The position numbers and the translations under genes are program-made. The notes under the pieces were generated by a model, which saw only the letters and a list, made by a program, of their open reading frames with translations, ran no database searches and had not been told where the DNA came from. This document shows, one piece after another, positions 42,780 through 54,180 of a stretch of 64,000 nt of DNA. How positions within the stretch are numbered: position 1 is the first letter of the stretch; each line of letters starts with the position of its first letter. The stretch is from Zanthoxylum bungeanum (taxonomy: Eukaryota; Streptophyta; Magnoliopsida; Sapindales; Rutaceae). The stretch is from the NCBI GenBank assembly GCA_019454045.1, contig SKCR01029084.1:97897-161896 (forward strand). The letters are read 5' to 3'.

Positions 42780-43670
42780 ATGATGGAGACAGAGATCAAC
42801 TTTTATTTCAAGATCTCGAAAGCATGGTGGCATTCTTTGGTGAAGTGGAACGACACATCTTTCTCCAGCAGATTGCATAATGGTTTAGCAATCTTGGAGA
42901 AGTCTTTGATAAATCTCCTGTAAAATCCTGTATGCCCAAGAAAACTTCGAATACCTTTGACGGATGATGGTGGAGGTATTTTTTCTATCATCTCAATTTT
43001 TGCTTTATCTACCTCGATTGCCTTCTTTGAGATCCGATGTCCTAGGACAATGTCTTCCTACACCATGAAGTGGCATTTCTCCCAATTCAATATCAGATTT
43101 GTATCTTCACATCTTTGTAACATTTATTCCAGATTTTGCAAGCAGTGGTCGAAAGAGTCTCCTAATACTGAGAAGTCATCCATGAAGACTTCCATGCTTT
43201 ATTCTATCATATCTGAAAAGATGCACATCATGCCACGTTGAAATGTGGCAGGAGCATTACAGAGTCCAAATGGCATCATGTGGAAAGCAAAAGTACCATA
43301 TGGGCATGTGAAATTGGTTTTCTCTTGATCTTATGGGGTGATGGAAATCTGATTGTACCCCGAGTATCCGTCCAGAAAGCAGTAGAAATCATCTCCCGCT
43401 AGTCTGTCTAGCATCTGGTCGATGAATGGTAGTGGGAAATGATCTTTTCGTGTGTCTGTTCAGCATCCTATGGTCTATGTATACTCTCCATCTAGTCACT
43501 GCTGGAATCAGCTCGTTCATTTCATTTGTAACTACAGTCATTCCTTCTTTCTTGGGTACGCATTGCATAAGACTCACCCAAGAGCTGTCCGAGATGGGGT
43601 AGATGATGTGTGTGTCCAACCATTTGACGATTTATTTCTTCACAACTTCTTTCATGATGCGATCATATAG
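42780..43670 (-). pseudogene. pol: Reverse transcriptase of E4, broken
   Basis: Reading the minus strand: THIIYPISDSSWVSLMQCVP (about 43610), a K.G.TVV..E.NELIP stretch, YIDHRMLN, then in other frames FPTTI..., the catalytic FMDD at 43187-43176 (VFMDDFSVLG, the Athila variant of YxDD), and near the end SSVKGIRSFLGHTGFYRRFI and KIAKPLCNLLEKD (about 42990-42803). Stops and shifts separate the pieces. Upstream sequence (protease, gag) is replaced by LTR-like DNA at about 43670. Confidence 0.88.
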
Positions 43671-45350
43671 GACTGGACCAAGACATAAATGAATTTCTTT
43701 TAATATCTGTTAAACAAAGAAATTCATATCAGTCTAATAGATGATCATATATGGGTTGATCTGAATCCTAAGTGTACTACGAACTCCTTCATGGAAGACT
43801 ATGTCCTTTGATTTACAAAGGTGAGGTTTGTGAAACAATCTTGACCAATAGCTATGTATTTTGAGGACATGGTTTGGTGTTTAGCTGGAAAGTTTTACAT
43901 ATATATGGAATTCACTCCTTCTTACGAGGAGTATATGAGTATCTTCCTTAAGGGTTGATTCGATACTTGAATGGTTAGAGTGCTCAAGTCTTTCTATTAC
44001 GATTAGAAAGATTAATATTCATAATAGTTATGAATAAATCGTTCATTAGAGAATCAATGGTACTTATGGCACAAAATAATTAGAGGGGTATAACAGACAT
44101 TATGACCCGACTCTAATTATGAGATACTCATGGAGGGTCAATCTCTATGCAGTGATTATATCGGTGGACACCGTTGACTTTCGGTATAAAATATATCTCC
44201 AGTTGCGAGAGTACATCTTAAGGTTTTTAGCGGAATAACCTAAAGTTAATAGTTCGGAATATTTAATTAAATAGTTTTAATTAATATCTCGAGATTATTG
44301 GAGCTCGAAACTGTAGGTCCATTTGGTCTCCGTGTTAGCTCGTTACACAATAGGAATCCATGGAATAATTGGATAGTCCAATTATGTACTCACTTGAAAA
44401 ATATTAAATAATTGAGAATTATTTATTGATATAATTATTAATTTGATTATTAATTATATAATGTCACACTTTGAAATTATATATTAAAGTGTTTAATATA
44501 TAGTTTTTATATTAATGATTATTAGATAATCATTTAATATAGGATTTGATTTTTAATTAAATTTGATTTTATTCAAAACTAAATATGTAATTTATATCAT
44601 GATATAAATTAAATGTTAAATTTTAATTTCAAATTAAATGATATTTGATATTATATTTAATTTTGAAATTAATAATTTTGTTGTGACAAAAATGTCATTG
44701 GCCAATATTTATATGTGTGATTAGGGTTATGGTTAATTTTATAGATATACATTTAATTAACCTAGACCCTAATATAAATAGGAAGCTTTTCTTTTCACAA
44801 AATAACCCTAGCCACTCTCTCATCTTTTGAATGAGAGTGAAATTGAGAGAAAATAGAAAAAGCACAAGAGAAAATTTTCTCAAGAAAATTTTCATCAAGT
44901 GAGTTGATCCGAGCCCACCCTCACGAATTTCTGGTGGTGAGTCATAACACGGAAGATCTAGTGGTTGACCCCACCCCGATTCCTTATGCACGCTCACGGA
45001 AAAATCCAAATATGGTCAATGTCATCATATATACGAAAGTGATATGCGTGGCTTATTCATATGTTATATATATTTATGTGCTGTTACTTTGATGATTAAA
45101 TAATGAATATGACTTGAGTGAGCAGCTCACGCATGGGAGATGAACAGACGCAAGACTGATACATTTGTGAGCAAAGGGCGTAGGCTGTTCAAAATCAAAT
45201 CAAAGTGCACAGGAAGCCTTTGAGCATTAATGCATTATAAGCGCATGATTAAAGATTAAAGTTTGATCATGATATGGCTATGTGCGTGACCGGTCCTGGC
45301 TTCATAGCTATATGCGTGACTTCTTGGAATCTTTAAATTTCCATATTTTT
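43671..45350 (+). repeat. E9a: LTR-like non-coding DNA
   Basis: No coding signal. The stretch has the look of a Copia LTR on the + strand. There is an AT-rich U3, a TATA-like 'CTAATATAAATAGGAAGC' at about 44770-44787, then a leader with ACCCTAGCCACTCTC and GAGTGAAATTGAGAG. Edges could not be fixed; the left edge replaces E4 RT at about 43670. Confidence 0.4.
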
Positions 45351-46624
45351 ATTTTGTCTTTTTTAATAATTAAATGAATTAATTAATTAGTTAATTTATT
45401 TATTTTAATTAAAAATATTACATAGAATATTCTTGATAATTGGTATATTTTTATTTGCCAAACCATGGAATTTTGACATGGTTTTTATTAACAAAAATAA
45501 AAATAATAATTGCATTTTAGATAAGATCAAAATGGTGTCAAATTTTTTACCACAAAAATTGATTAATTTTGTTGAAAAATTATTGTAATTTTCGGCCAAT
45601 GGCTAGATTTTGTATATAAATAAAACTTGTTTCATTTTACAAGGTTTAACCACTTTCTCATGTGTTGAGAACATAAAGAAAAAAGAGGATTAGGGTTCCA
45701 AAAAAATTAATCAACACCTAAGGAGATAAATTGAAGGAATTGGAAACCAAAATTAAGGTAATATTGAATTTCCAATTTCCAATTTTCTTGTTTTTGTTTC
45801 TTAAGCATGAAAAATATATATTGGATGTGCATTTCGCATGTCATGATTATATATGTATCTTGGATATGTGTTTGAAGCAAAAAACTTGGTGTTGATTGAT
45901 TAGGTAACCTTAATTGTTTTCTTTATTTAGCATGTGTAAATGATTAATTTTAAAATTAATCTAAAATTAAGAAAAAAATTACATTCTAGAGTGATGTTAC
46001 CACTCTAATATTGCCTAAAATTGTTCTTGGAACTTTGTATTGTGGTGATAAATTTTGTGTAAATTAATTGGATTAATTTTGTGAATAAATTGAATTTTGG
46101 CATGAAAAATGGAGAAAATTAATTCTGGATCAGATATGGTTTTGAACCTTAAAACATAATATTTTTCATGTAAAAATATGTTATTTGGATGATTTTAGAT
46201 GTCTATTGGGTGGTGGATAAATTCCGGAAATTATTCCAGGGCGAAAACGCGGGAAAACTGCGAAATTCACGTCGAAACGGGCTCAACGCGTGCCGGCTGT
46301 GAACCCAGCGAACTGGGCACTGTTCGGGCAGCCCAAGGGCTGACCGAACACTGCTCGAGTGACCGGGTTGCCCCGGCTCGGCTGTTGGTCAACTGGTTTG
46401 ACCGTTTACCCGTTACGCATATTATTTGTCGAAAAATATTTTCGTAAAATATTTTTCATGTAACGAAATATATTATGTTATTAATAGTTAATAAATAATA
46501 TATTTAAACTACTTTGAGTGAATTAATAATATTTGATATTAATTAATTCGCTCATAAAGTTTTTAAAACGTTTAAAAACCATTTTCGCCTTCCACCGCAA
46601 GCTTCTGATGCGCCTACTCCAACA
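45351..46624 (+). repeat. E9b: 3' part of an LTR related to the E1 LTR
   Basis: TATATAAATAAAAC lies at 45613-45626, then a leader. Later, words match the reverse complement of E1's LTR end: 'TTAATTGGATTAATTTTG', 'AGTGATGTTACCACTCT' and 'TAAATTCCGGAAATTAT'. A CG-rich part follows (46240-46400). The end is CGCAAGCTTCTG...CCTACTCCAACA at 46624, like the E1 end CTCCAACA. TTACC (46625-46629) would be its right TSD; no left partner was found. Confidence 0.6.
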
Positions 46625-47740
46625 TTACCTTGTAGCAATACAGCCGTTGATCTATGATAAAAGTCTTTTCCTCATCCTCGGTGAATATTTTGATCTGATT
46701 ATATCTTGATAATGCATCCATGAAGCTCAGCAGTCCATGAAAAGTTATCAAATCTACCATCTGGTCCACTTTAGGGAGTGGAAATCAATCATTTGGGTAG
46801 ACCTTGTTTAAATCTGAGAAATCCACACACATTCTCCATTTTCCATTGGCATTATTCACCAAGACCACATTCGACACACATTTCGGGTACTTAACTTCTC
46901 TAATGAACCCGGTCTGCATCAACTTATCCATCTATTCATGAATGGCCTTATACCGCTCCTGGTTGAAAGTCATCCTCTTTTTCTTCACCACCTTATGATC
47001 CCGGTCTATTGACAGGCGGTGACTGATGACCCAAGTATCTATCTCAGACATGTCTATGTGGCTCCATGAGAAAACATCTATGCATTCCCTTAGGAAATCT
47101 ATGAGCTTACTTTTTAGACTTTGTTCTAACCCGACCTCGACCTTCAGTATCTTCTCCGAGCCAAAAAGTTCCACTGACTCTAGCTCATCTCTCAATCCTC
47201 CATAATTAGTAAGACCCCCTGGTCGGGGGTCGACAGATTCTACCTCAACTGTGTCCTCTTCTCTTTCCTTCTTCTTCTGCCCCACGACATCATCAATACT
47301 CAGGGTGTCATTGGATGTGGCCGTAAAATAACTCATTGCCACCTTCTGACTGCCGCTTACCACCCTAACCCCCTCTCTGGTCGGGAATTTCAACTTCAAG
47401 TGGTAGCTCGACATAGTTGCCCTAGATTTAATCATAATGGGCATTCTCAAATTCACATGGTAGTTACTTAAACAATCTACCACAGTGAAGTCCATAATTA
47501 TACGTGTGTGGGGGCTTGTTCTAATAGTCATCGTCAGTTGTACCCGACCAAGTGTAATGATGGTAGATTCCCTGAACTTGTACAATGGAGTTGCATCATT
47601 GATCAATGTGGTGAACTCCAAACCAGTATATTCAAAGCCTCTTTGGATATGATATCAATTGCACTCCCAAGGTCTACCAATATCATATCTACCTTTGTCC
47701 CACCAATATTGGTCTTGATTATCAACACATCATCATAAGG
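46625..47740 (-). pseudogene. pol: Protease and reverse transcriptase start of E10
   Basis: The minus strand holds a protease piece, MILVDLGSAIDIISKEAL (47700-47640; active site D-L-G). Then comes an open run of 229 codons (47621-46932): RESTIITLGRVQLTMTIR, TRIIMDFTVVDCLSNYHV, SSYHLKLKFPTREGVRVVSG, a linker with SKLIDFLRECIDVFSWSHID and HRLSIDRDHKVVKKKR. After a stop follow the RT entry words MDKLMQTGFIREVKYP and NGKWRMCVDFSDLNK, and then (about 46680-46640) RLYCYKV just before the break. The 'VVDCLS.YHV...SSYHLKLKFPT' string is typical of Tat/Retand-type elements and differs from the Athila-type E4. Confidence 0.85.
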
Positions 47741-47939
47741 GTAATCTCAAGCCTCAGGCATCCTCATCCGTGTTGACAATGGCCTTGATTTTTGAATCAT
47801 CGGGGCCCTCTCTGTGGTTATTACCTTGGGTTTATTGATCCGACGGTAATTCTTTGTTGCTCGGTTTGAGTCCCCAGCTAACATTCTTCCTCCAGCTATC
47901 GTGAACATAGGCCTTTGCTCCCTTTATTGTCTAACCCTC

Positions 47940-48521
47940 ATGGCCTCATGAATAATGCATTCCTTAAAGTATTCATTCCTTACCAAGTTCTTTACCTGCT
48001 CATGCAAATCTCTACAGTTCTCGGTGTCATGTCCTCTGGTGTTATGATAAGCACAATAGGCCATGGTATCCCTTTTCTCTATCGGGAACCGCCTCAAGTC
48101 GGGTTTGGTTAGCAGTTCTTTGTCATGTATCTTTCGACCTATCTACACCAAAGTCATGTTGAGGGCACTATACGTCGTGCCTCCAGTAACATGTGCGACC
48201 TTAATTAGAGACCTCATTTCGGGTGTTGGGCTACCTTGAGTCATCAACTTAAATTCTTGTTGTCTCGAGCCTGGCCCTCTCTATCCACTGGTGGTATCTC
48301 GATGGTTTTCTTACCTCGACTCATTCCTTGACCGAGCAACGCCTCCTCGGGAAATCTTCTCTTTTTCATTCAACAACAAAAACCTTCTGGTATGTTCTAA
48401 GGCCGTTGCATAATCTGCTACCTCATGTATCCTAAGGTGAGACAACAATCTCCCAACCTTAGGGCTCCTTTAAAAATTCCAAAACTTCAGGAGACTTTTA
48501 TGCCCCTACCTCCAACACTAA
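47940..48521 (-). pseudogene. gag: C-terminal gag of E10
   Basis: The minus strand shows YCAYHNTRGHDTENCRDLHE (about 48060-48000), the C-x3-H..H..C knuckle of Tat-type gag, followed by VKNLVRNEYFKE. Upstream, toward 48521, the frame is heavily damaged (FPEEALL, SRGKKT). It continues past E11 at 56137. Confidence 0.7.
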
Positions 48522-48526
48522 GCAAT
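48522..48526. repeat. Left TSD of E11 (GCAAT)
   Basis: GCAAT at 48522-48526 and at 56132-56136; beyond both sites the E10 gag continues. Confidence 0.92.
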
Positions 48527-49898
48527 TGATGGAGTTGGTGCTTGGAGTGCCAATCCGAATTGTACATTTTATTATTTATTAATAAAATAACTATATTGTT
48601 CATTTCATACCCTATTAATGGTATTGTCATTACGCGTATTAAATTGATGTATCGTTTTGCTAAGAAAGACATCGACCTTAGAATAGTTTTGACACTAGGT
48701 GTAAACTATTCTTAAAGTAAATATTCCTAGTCGTTGGTTTTGGAATACGGTCGAATTCATATAACCTAGAAGACTAGCACATGTCGTATATTGGAATTGG
48801 AGTTCCAATGGTTTAATGTGATGTACCATGAGTTTTGGAAACTCGTATAGACATGTGGGTATTCGTGGGAGCGAATATTGAATAACTCACAGGTGATTCC
48901 TAATAGTTGGAAGTACACACCACCGTCAATAGGAATCTCCTCGAGTCGAGTAGCATATGTAATCCTTTGACTATAGGATATCATTGATTCTGTGTGAGAT
49001 CCTTCACACTTAGATGCCATGTATGTCAGAAACCTTTCATGGTCTGGCCTCTAGATGTTTGTTGGGTGTGGACCGATGCACACAGTAATCAAGTGCGAAG
49101 CAAGATAGGATTCGTCGGCCTATATGTGTACCATAAGGGGTTTAGGTATCCATGTTAGTAAAGTCACGATTCTTAAATCTTTGGCCAAAGTCGATCACCT
49201 ATGGTGGATCGCATCAGTTATGAAGAATCATGGACATGTCGACATGAGATGTGCGTTTTGGAAACTTGACGGTATATTCTATGTTTCCTAAGCACAACTC
49301 GGATAGCCTACGACGGAGGGATTGTTAAACATATGTGATGACCTCAACTTGTATAGTTCAGAAAGGTCGTTCGTGTTCTTCGCGAATTCGGAGGTGGCCG
49401 AATTGCGTACATATTAGTTAGGCTTATATGACGAACATATCTGAACTTAGAGAGTCCCAATATGAAGTGTACTCGTTGAGCACTTGGGTAGCCGATTATT
49501 TTTGATAAAATATAATATTCGATATTATAATTATCAACTAAGATAATCAAGTGTTATTGGATAACATTGATTATATACTTTGACCTAATTGGATTAATTC
49601 AATAATTACACTAGAGCTTAATTGTAAAATCATAATTATCTCTACCATTTGAGGATATTATGGTAATTGTAAGTATGTAATAATAGGTGGTTTTGGCTTG
49701 ATTTAATTGGATTAAATCAAGGTGGTAAACATTTAACTAATCCATTTCCTAATCTTTGCTTTGATTTAATTGTATTAAATTAAAGTGGGAGACAATGGAG
49801 ATTAGTCACACCTAATCATACATATTTGGACAAATTAGATTAAGCCCACTTAAAAGTTGATTACAACTTTTATTAATTAAAAATTGCCTAAGTTTTGC

Positions 49899-49906
49899 TA
49901 TAAATA
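49899..49906 (+). promoter_or_regulatory. TATA box of E11 LTR
   Basis: GCTATAAATAACAAGC, followed by a leader with repeated AAGCTTG and GAAG words. Confidence 0.55.
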
Positions 49907-50746
49907 ACAAGCTTTAGGAATGTTTTAATTACAAGTTCAAATACAAGCATAAGCAAATTCTTGAGAGATTAGCCTAAGTTAGAGAAGTGTTTAGAGAAGC
50001 TTGTGAGGTCTCTACAATATTTCATCTAGGAGAAATCAAGATTGGATCTTGAAGTGAAGCTTGGAAGCATTGGAAACAAGATTGGATCTTGAAGTCAAGC
50101 TTGCACACCTTGGAGGTTCTTCAACAATTTCAACAAGGAGAAGTAGATTGGATCTTACATCAAGCTTACTAGGTAATGTTGATCTTCTCCAAAGATATGT
50201 TTATTTGTGTATTAGATGCATGATTACATAGCTTAATGTTGAATAAGGCTAATCAATTGTGTTATGATACTTTAGAAGTATAAACACAACATGTTTGTAA
50301 TTAGGTCAAAATGTTCATGTTAGACATGAAACAATTAATAAGAGTTTGGAACTCTAATTAAAACTTAGAGCTATGGCTACCATTCTAGATTCACTTGACC
50401 ACTTTAGGTGGACTAGAATTGTTCACGAGACATTTCGTATTGGGATTCTAAAATGGTTTGTGCATTGGATTCAAAATTTACGCAAACATGTATTTAGAAT
50501 AAATTTATGTTTTTTGAAAAATATTTGATATTTTGAAAAACTATATTTTTATTCTACAACATGTGTTTATGTTGTTTTTGAAATTAAAAATTATTTTTGA
50601 GTGTTTTTAAGTGTTAAGGGAAGACCGGAAGTAATTAGGGTAATAGACCCTAATTGCATCAGCTCACTGGAAAGTGTGTTCCAGTGAGCTGAGCAAAAGA
50701 ACAAAAAAAAAATAATAAAAAAAAAATAAAAAAATAAGACCTGATT

Positions 50747-50798
50747 GCTACAGTGTCGCGCGCACTGTAGCGTGCACAGTGCGCGCGTGCACTGTAGC
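50747..50798 (+). repeat. GC-rich inverted repeat in E11 5' LTR
   Basis: Arms at 50747-50768 (GCTACAGTG..GCGCGCACTGT) and 50776-50798 pair over 21-22 positions with one bulge and a 7-base loop. The following CACGCGTACTCACGTACGCG is also self-complementary in part. Confidence 0.85.
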
Positions 50799-51021
50799 AC
50801 ACGCGTACTCACGTACGCGCAAGGTAATTTTGTTTTTGTTCGTTTTGGAGTTTCCGGACTCCGATTCAGTCCCGATTTTTTCCTATACACTCGTAATGGA
50901 ATATAGTATTTCATCAAATGATTTAAAATTACACCCATACTTGATATCCATGGGTTAGACCCATTTCCGCTGCTCGGGGCACCGATCCGACCCTAGGGGT
51001 TCCACAACTGCCCCAACAGAA

Positions 51022-51034
51022 TGGTATCAGTAGC
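51022..51034 (+). other. E11 primer-binding site (Met type)
   Basis: TGGTATCAGTAGC; the usual plant form is TGGTATCAGAGC, so one base is inserted or changed. It lies 3 bases after the LTR end. Confidence 0.85.
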
Positions 51035-51285
51035 AAAGGCTTAACCATACAACACATATTTTGAATCTATGCCATAGTAATTTTAATTTAATTATGTATA
51101 AGACATATTAGATATGTATTGCATGTTTTAAATTAAAACTTTGACCTAATTAAGTTAATGAATTGATTGTCATAAATCTCCAATGATTAGGTGATTACTT
51201 TTAAGTAATAGTATTAATAATGTTGGAGCATTATTGGATGGTCCGTCTTGTCAATTCGGAGATGAATGAGTTCTTACTACTTATA

Positions 51286-51600
51286 TTCAATATCGTCATT
51301 AGTGTGAGGGTATAAGTGCTCGGAACTTAGGTCGCTCCGGTAAAATATTAGATGTAGCGTGATGAGTTAACGTAGTCATCCAATATCGTCATTACTGTGA
51401 GGGTGTACATATGAAGCTCATTAGTGCACATTGAGAAGTATACACCTAGAACACGTCTTAATCCAATATCGTCATTAGTGTGAGGATAAGAAACGGTTCA
51501 GGACCAAACCAGGAGTCACATGAAGTGATTGACCTTGAAGGTCTACCTAATGAGTTTACAAAGGCCAATATCGTCATTAGTGTGAGGCTGGAGTAAATGT
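51286..51600 (+). repeat. Four spaced repeats in the E11 leader
   Basis: CAATATCGTCATTAGTGTGAGG or one-base variants occur at about 51287, 51383, 51461 and 51570, 78-109 bases apart. The E1 leader has four equivalents in the same context. Confidence 0.85.
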
Positions 51601-51778
51601 CATGGGATCCACTTCCCGCTATGAAATTTTAATATTTCTATTTTTCCAATAAGTGAGATTACGGAATTACGTAAAGTAGTGGGAGGGCACTGATAGATTT
51701 AAAATTCCATAATCAATTAGTGTTATCACTTTTGAAATGAAAATTGTTCTGCTACTACTAAAAAATATTATCTTGTAG

Positions 51779-53397
51779 ATGGCTGCCCCTAATCCATTGA
51801 TGAAACTTTTGGATTCCAATAAGCTAAATGAGCCGAGAACTATTTCGAATGGGAAATGAACATGCGCATTGTCTTGGAGTATGAAAAGTTGACTTATGTC
51901 ACTATCAATCCACAACCTGTTGATATCGATCCTGACTCCACTCCAGAAGAGCGAGAAACTTTTGATAGATGGAAGGATGATAACTTAAAGGTGAAATCCT
52001 ATATCTTAGGATCGATGGTTCCAGATTTGCTGAGACAGTACATTGAAGTACCAGATGCTTGGAGCATCATGCGAACACTCAAGGAGTTGTTCGACGTAAA
52101 TCAAGAGATGGAACTTTATCAAAGGTCTAAGGAACTGTTCCGTGTTGAACTCAAGGAGGAAGGAGCTGTCAGCACTCATGTTTTGAACATGATTGACCAA
52201 ATTCGATATATTGAACGATAGGGCATTGTGTTTGATAAAAGGCTAGGTCGTAATTTGATTCTGTCTTCTTTGCCTGGTTCTTATGCTGGTTTTGTATTGA
52301 ATTTCCATATGCATTCGATGCAAGCCACATGCGAAGAACTTCATAACATGCTACGCACGGCGGAGCAAGATTTGAAGAAAGGCAACCCCACATTGTATCT
52401 CCATGGTGGAGCTGGCTCTTCAAAGACTTCTGGGAAGTCAAAGAAAATTAAGATGGGGAAGAAGAAGATATCAAAGAAAAACTCCAAGAAGCGCAAAGGC
52501 GCAAAACCGAAAGTAGCTCGTGATCAATGTCTACAATGCAAGAATTCTGGACACTGGAAGAATGACTGTCCAGAGCTTAAAACAGGACCCTCAAGTACGC
52601 TTTATATTTTTCCAATTATTGACATCTCATTAGCCTTAGATGCAAATAGTGGATGGGTGTTAGACACTGGCAGTCCCACTTATATTTGCAATTCCCTGCA
52701 GGAAATGAGGGTTAAACGAAGGCTGAATAAAGGGGAGATCCAGCTTAGAGTTGGTAATGGTGAGACATTGGATGTCAAGGTCATAAGAACTGTTGTTCTA
52801 GATCTTCCAAATGGATGTAAATTAGATTTGCATGATTGTTATTATGTTCCCTCACTTATCAGACAAATAATATCACTGTCTATATTAGATAAAGAGGGAT
52901 ATAAAATAAACATTAAGGATGAAACTTTATGTTTATATGATAAAGAAAATTTATTAAAATGTGAGTGTTCTTTATCAAACGGTCATTATGTTTTGGAAAC
53001 ATGTAGAGATGTCTTTAATATAGAGAAAAATACAAGTAGGAAGTCTGAACTAAATAATACTGAATTATGGCATATGAGATTGGGCCATATAGATGTTAGA
53101 CGTCTATCCAAATTGGTGAAGGATGGTTTGATTGAAAATATTACCTTAGATCCTTATCCGATTTGTGAGTCATGTATCCAAGGAAAGATGACAAAGGCCC
53201 CATTTCAAGGTGTTGGACACCGTGCTGGAGATTTACTGGAGCTAATACACAGTGATGTGTGTGGTCCATTAAATCATGCCGCTCATGATGGTTCCACATA
53301 CTTTGTGACTTTCACAGATGACAAGTCTAGATATGGATATGTCTATCTGATGAAACATAAGTCGGAAACATTTGACAAGTTCAAAATATTCTTCTGA
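51779..53397 (+). pseudogene. gag-pol: Copia gag, protease and integrase start of E11
   Basis: The ATG at 51779 gives MAAPNPLMKLLDSNKLNEP; one base is then off before NYFEWEMNMRIVLEYEKLTY. The frame runs on through LRQYIEVPDAWSIMRTLKEL to a TAG (52219-52221) and resumes in the same frame to 53394. Seen in order: a basic stretch, CCHC knuckle CLQCKNSGHWKNDC (52528-52569), protease GWVLDTGSPTYICN (catalytic Asp codon at 52663), the pre-integrase WHMRLGH...CESC zinc site, and integrase LIHSDVCGPL and TFTDDKSRYGYV with the two Asp of the triad. So only one stop and one early frameshift affect the first 1.6 kb. Confidence 0.93.
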
Positions 53398-54180
53398 ACG
53401 AAGTAGAAAAACAAACCAGTAAATTTATCAAATGCCTTAGATTAGATCGAGACGGTGAATACATGAGTGAAGAATTAAAAATTATTTATGGGAGAATGAA
53501 ATTCTCGCCCAATATAGCCCACCAGGAACACCTCAACATAAGGAGTGTTTGAGCGTAGAAATCGTACTTTATTGGATATGGTGCGATCCATGATGAGCTA
53601 TACAGATCTTCCTTATTTATTTGGGGTTACGCTTTACAAACTGCTTTCTACATACTTAATAGGGTTCCATCGAAAGTTGTTTCTACGACCCCCTATCAGA
53701 TATGGTTCAGTAGAAATCCAAGTCTTAAGCATTTAAAGATTTGAGGTTGTCCTGCATACGTTAGAATTGCGCAGCGGGATAAACTAGCACCCATGGGGTA
53801 TAAATATAGGTTCGTTAGATATCCTGATCATTCCATGGGATATCAATTCTACGATTCCGAACAACGAAATGTATTTGTTGTTCGCTTTGTAACTTTCTTG
53901 AAAATTAATTTTTGAGAGAAAGTGGGAATTGTAGAGATATTAAACTTGATGAGTTTGATCCCAACATTAAGGAACCTGAGATGGAACCAGAGATCCAACT
54001 AGGTGAAGGATCTACAACACAGGTTCTACGTAAGTCGAATAGAATATCAAGGCCTCCTGAGAGACTATTTTTAACATCTGATGTGAGCCTTGATGTTCTC
54101 CTCTTGGAGGAAACAGATCCGACTACGTATAAGGAAGCGATATTGGATATCGATTCGGGAAAAAACAGGAAGCCATGAAA
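53398..54180 (+). pseudogene. pol: Integrase C-terminal part of E11, frameshifted
   Basis: Reads EVEKQTSKFIKCLRLDRDGE, LAQYSPPGTPQH, then ERRNRTLLDMVRSMMSYTDL (the catalytic Glu region), and further on YRFVRYPDHSMGYQFYD and RKSNRISRPPERL. That is the linker before RT found in Copia elements. At least three frameshifts and a stop are present. Confidence 0.85.

Larger units (their letters stand above)
20112..43670 (-). mobile_element. E4: Athila-type gypsy with LOG cargo, minus strand, split by insertions
   Basis: Read right to left: RT (43670-42780), RNase H (about 42660-42240), integrase (42240-41019), 170-codon ORF (40890-40409), [E7 inserted, TSD GACTC], spacer (28596-28266), [E5 solo LTR inserted, TSD ACTCT], LOG pseudogene (23163-22440), UTR, PPT and 3' LTR (21175-20112). 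Gag, protease and the 5' LTR are absent; sequence changes to LTR-like DNA at about 43670. The 3' LTR lacks its last ~1 kb where E3 ends. E4 is the only Athila-type copy here with RT, RNase H and integrase domains, all carrying stops and frameshifts. Confidence 0.85.
48527..51018 (+). repeat. E11 5' LTR
   Basis: TGATGGAGTTGG...CTGCCCCAACA; 2,492 bp. TATA box at 49899-49906. A strong GC-rich hairpin lies at 50747-50798. Part of it (48760-49560) is related to the LTRs at 1-805 and 3150-4190 on the other strand. Confidence 0.95.

Noticed and set aside
46199..46447. 82-codon GC-rich + strand ORF
   Set aside because: Part of the CG-rich section of the E9b LTR. Equivalent LTR sequence in E1 does not keep the frame.
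52169..52441. 90-codon minus-strand ORF
   Set aside because: Antisense to Copia gag of E11.
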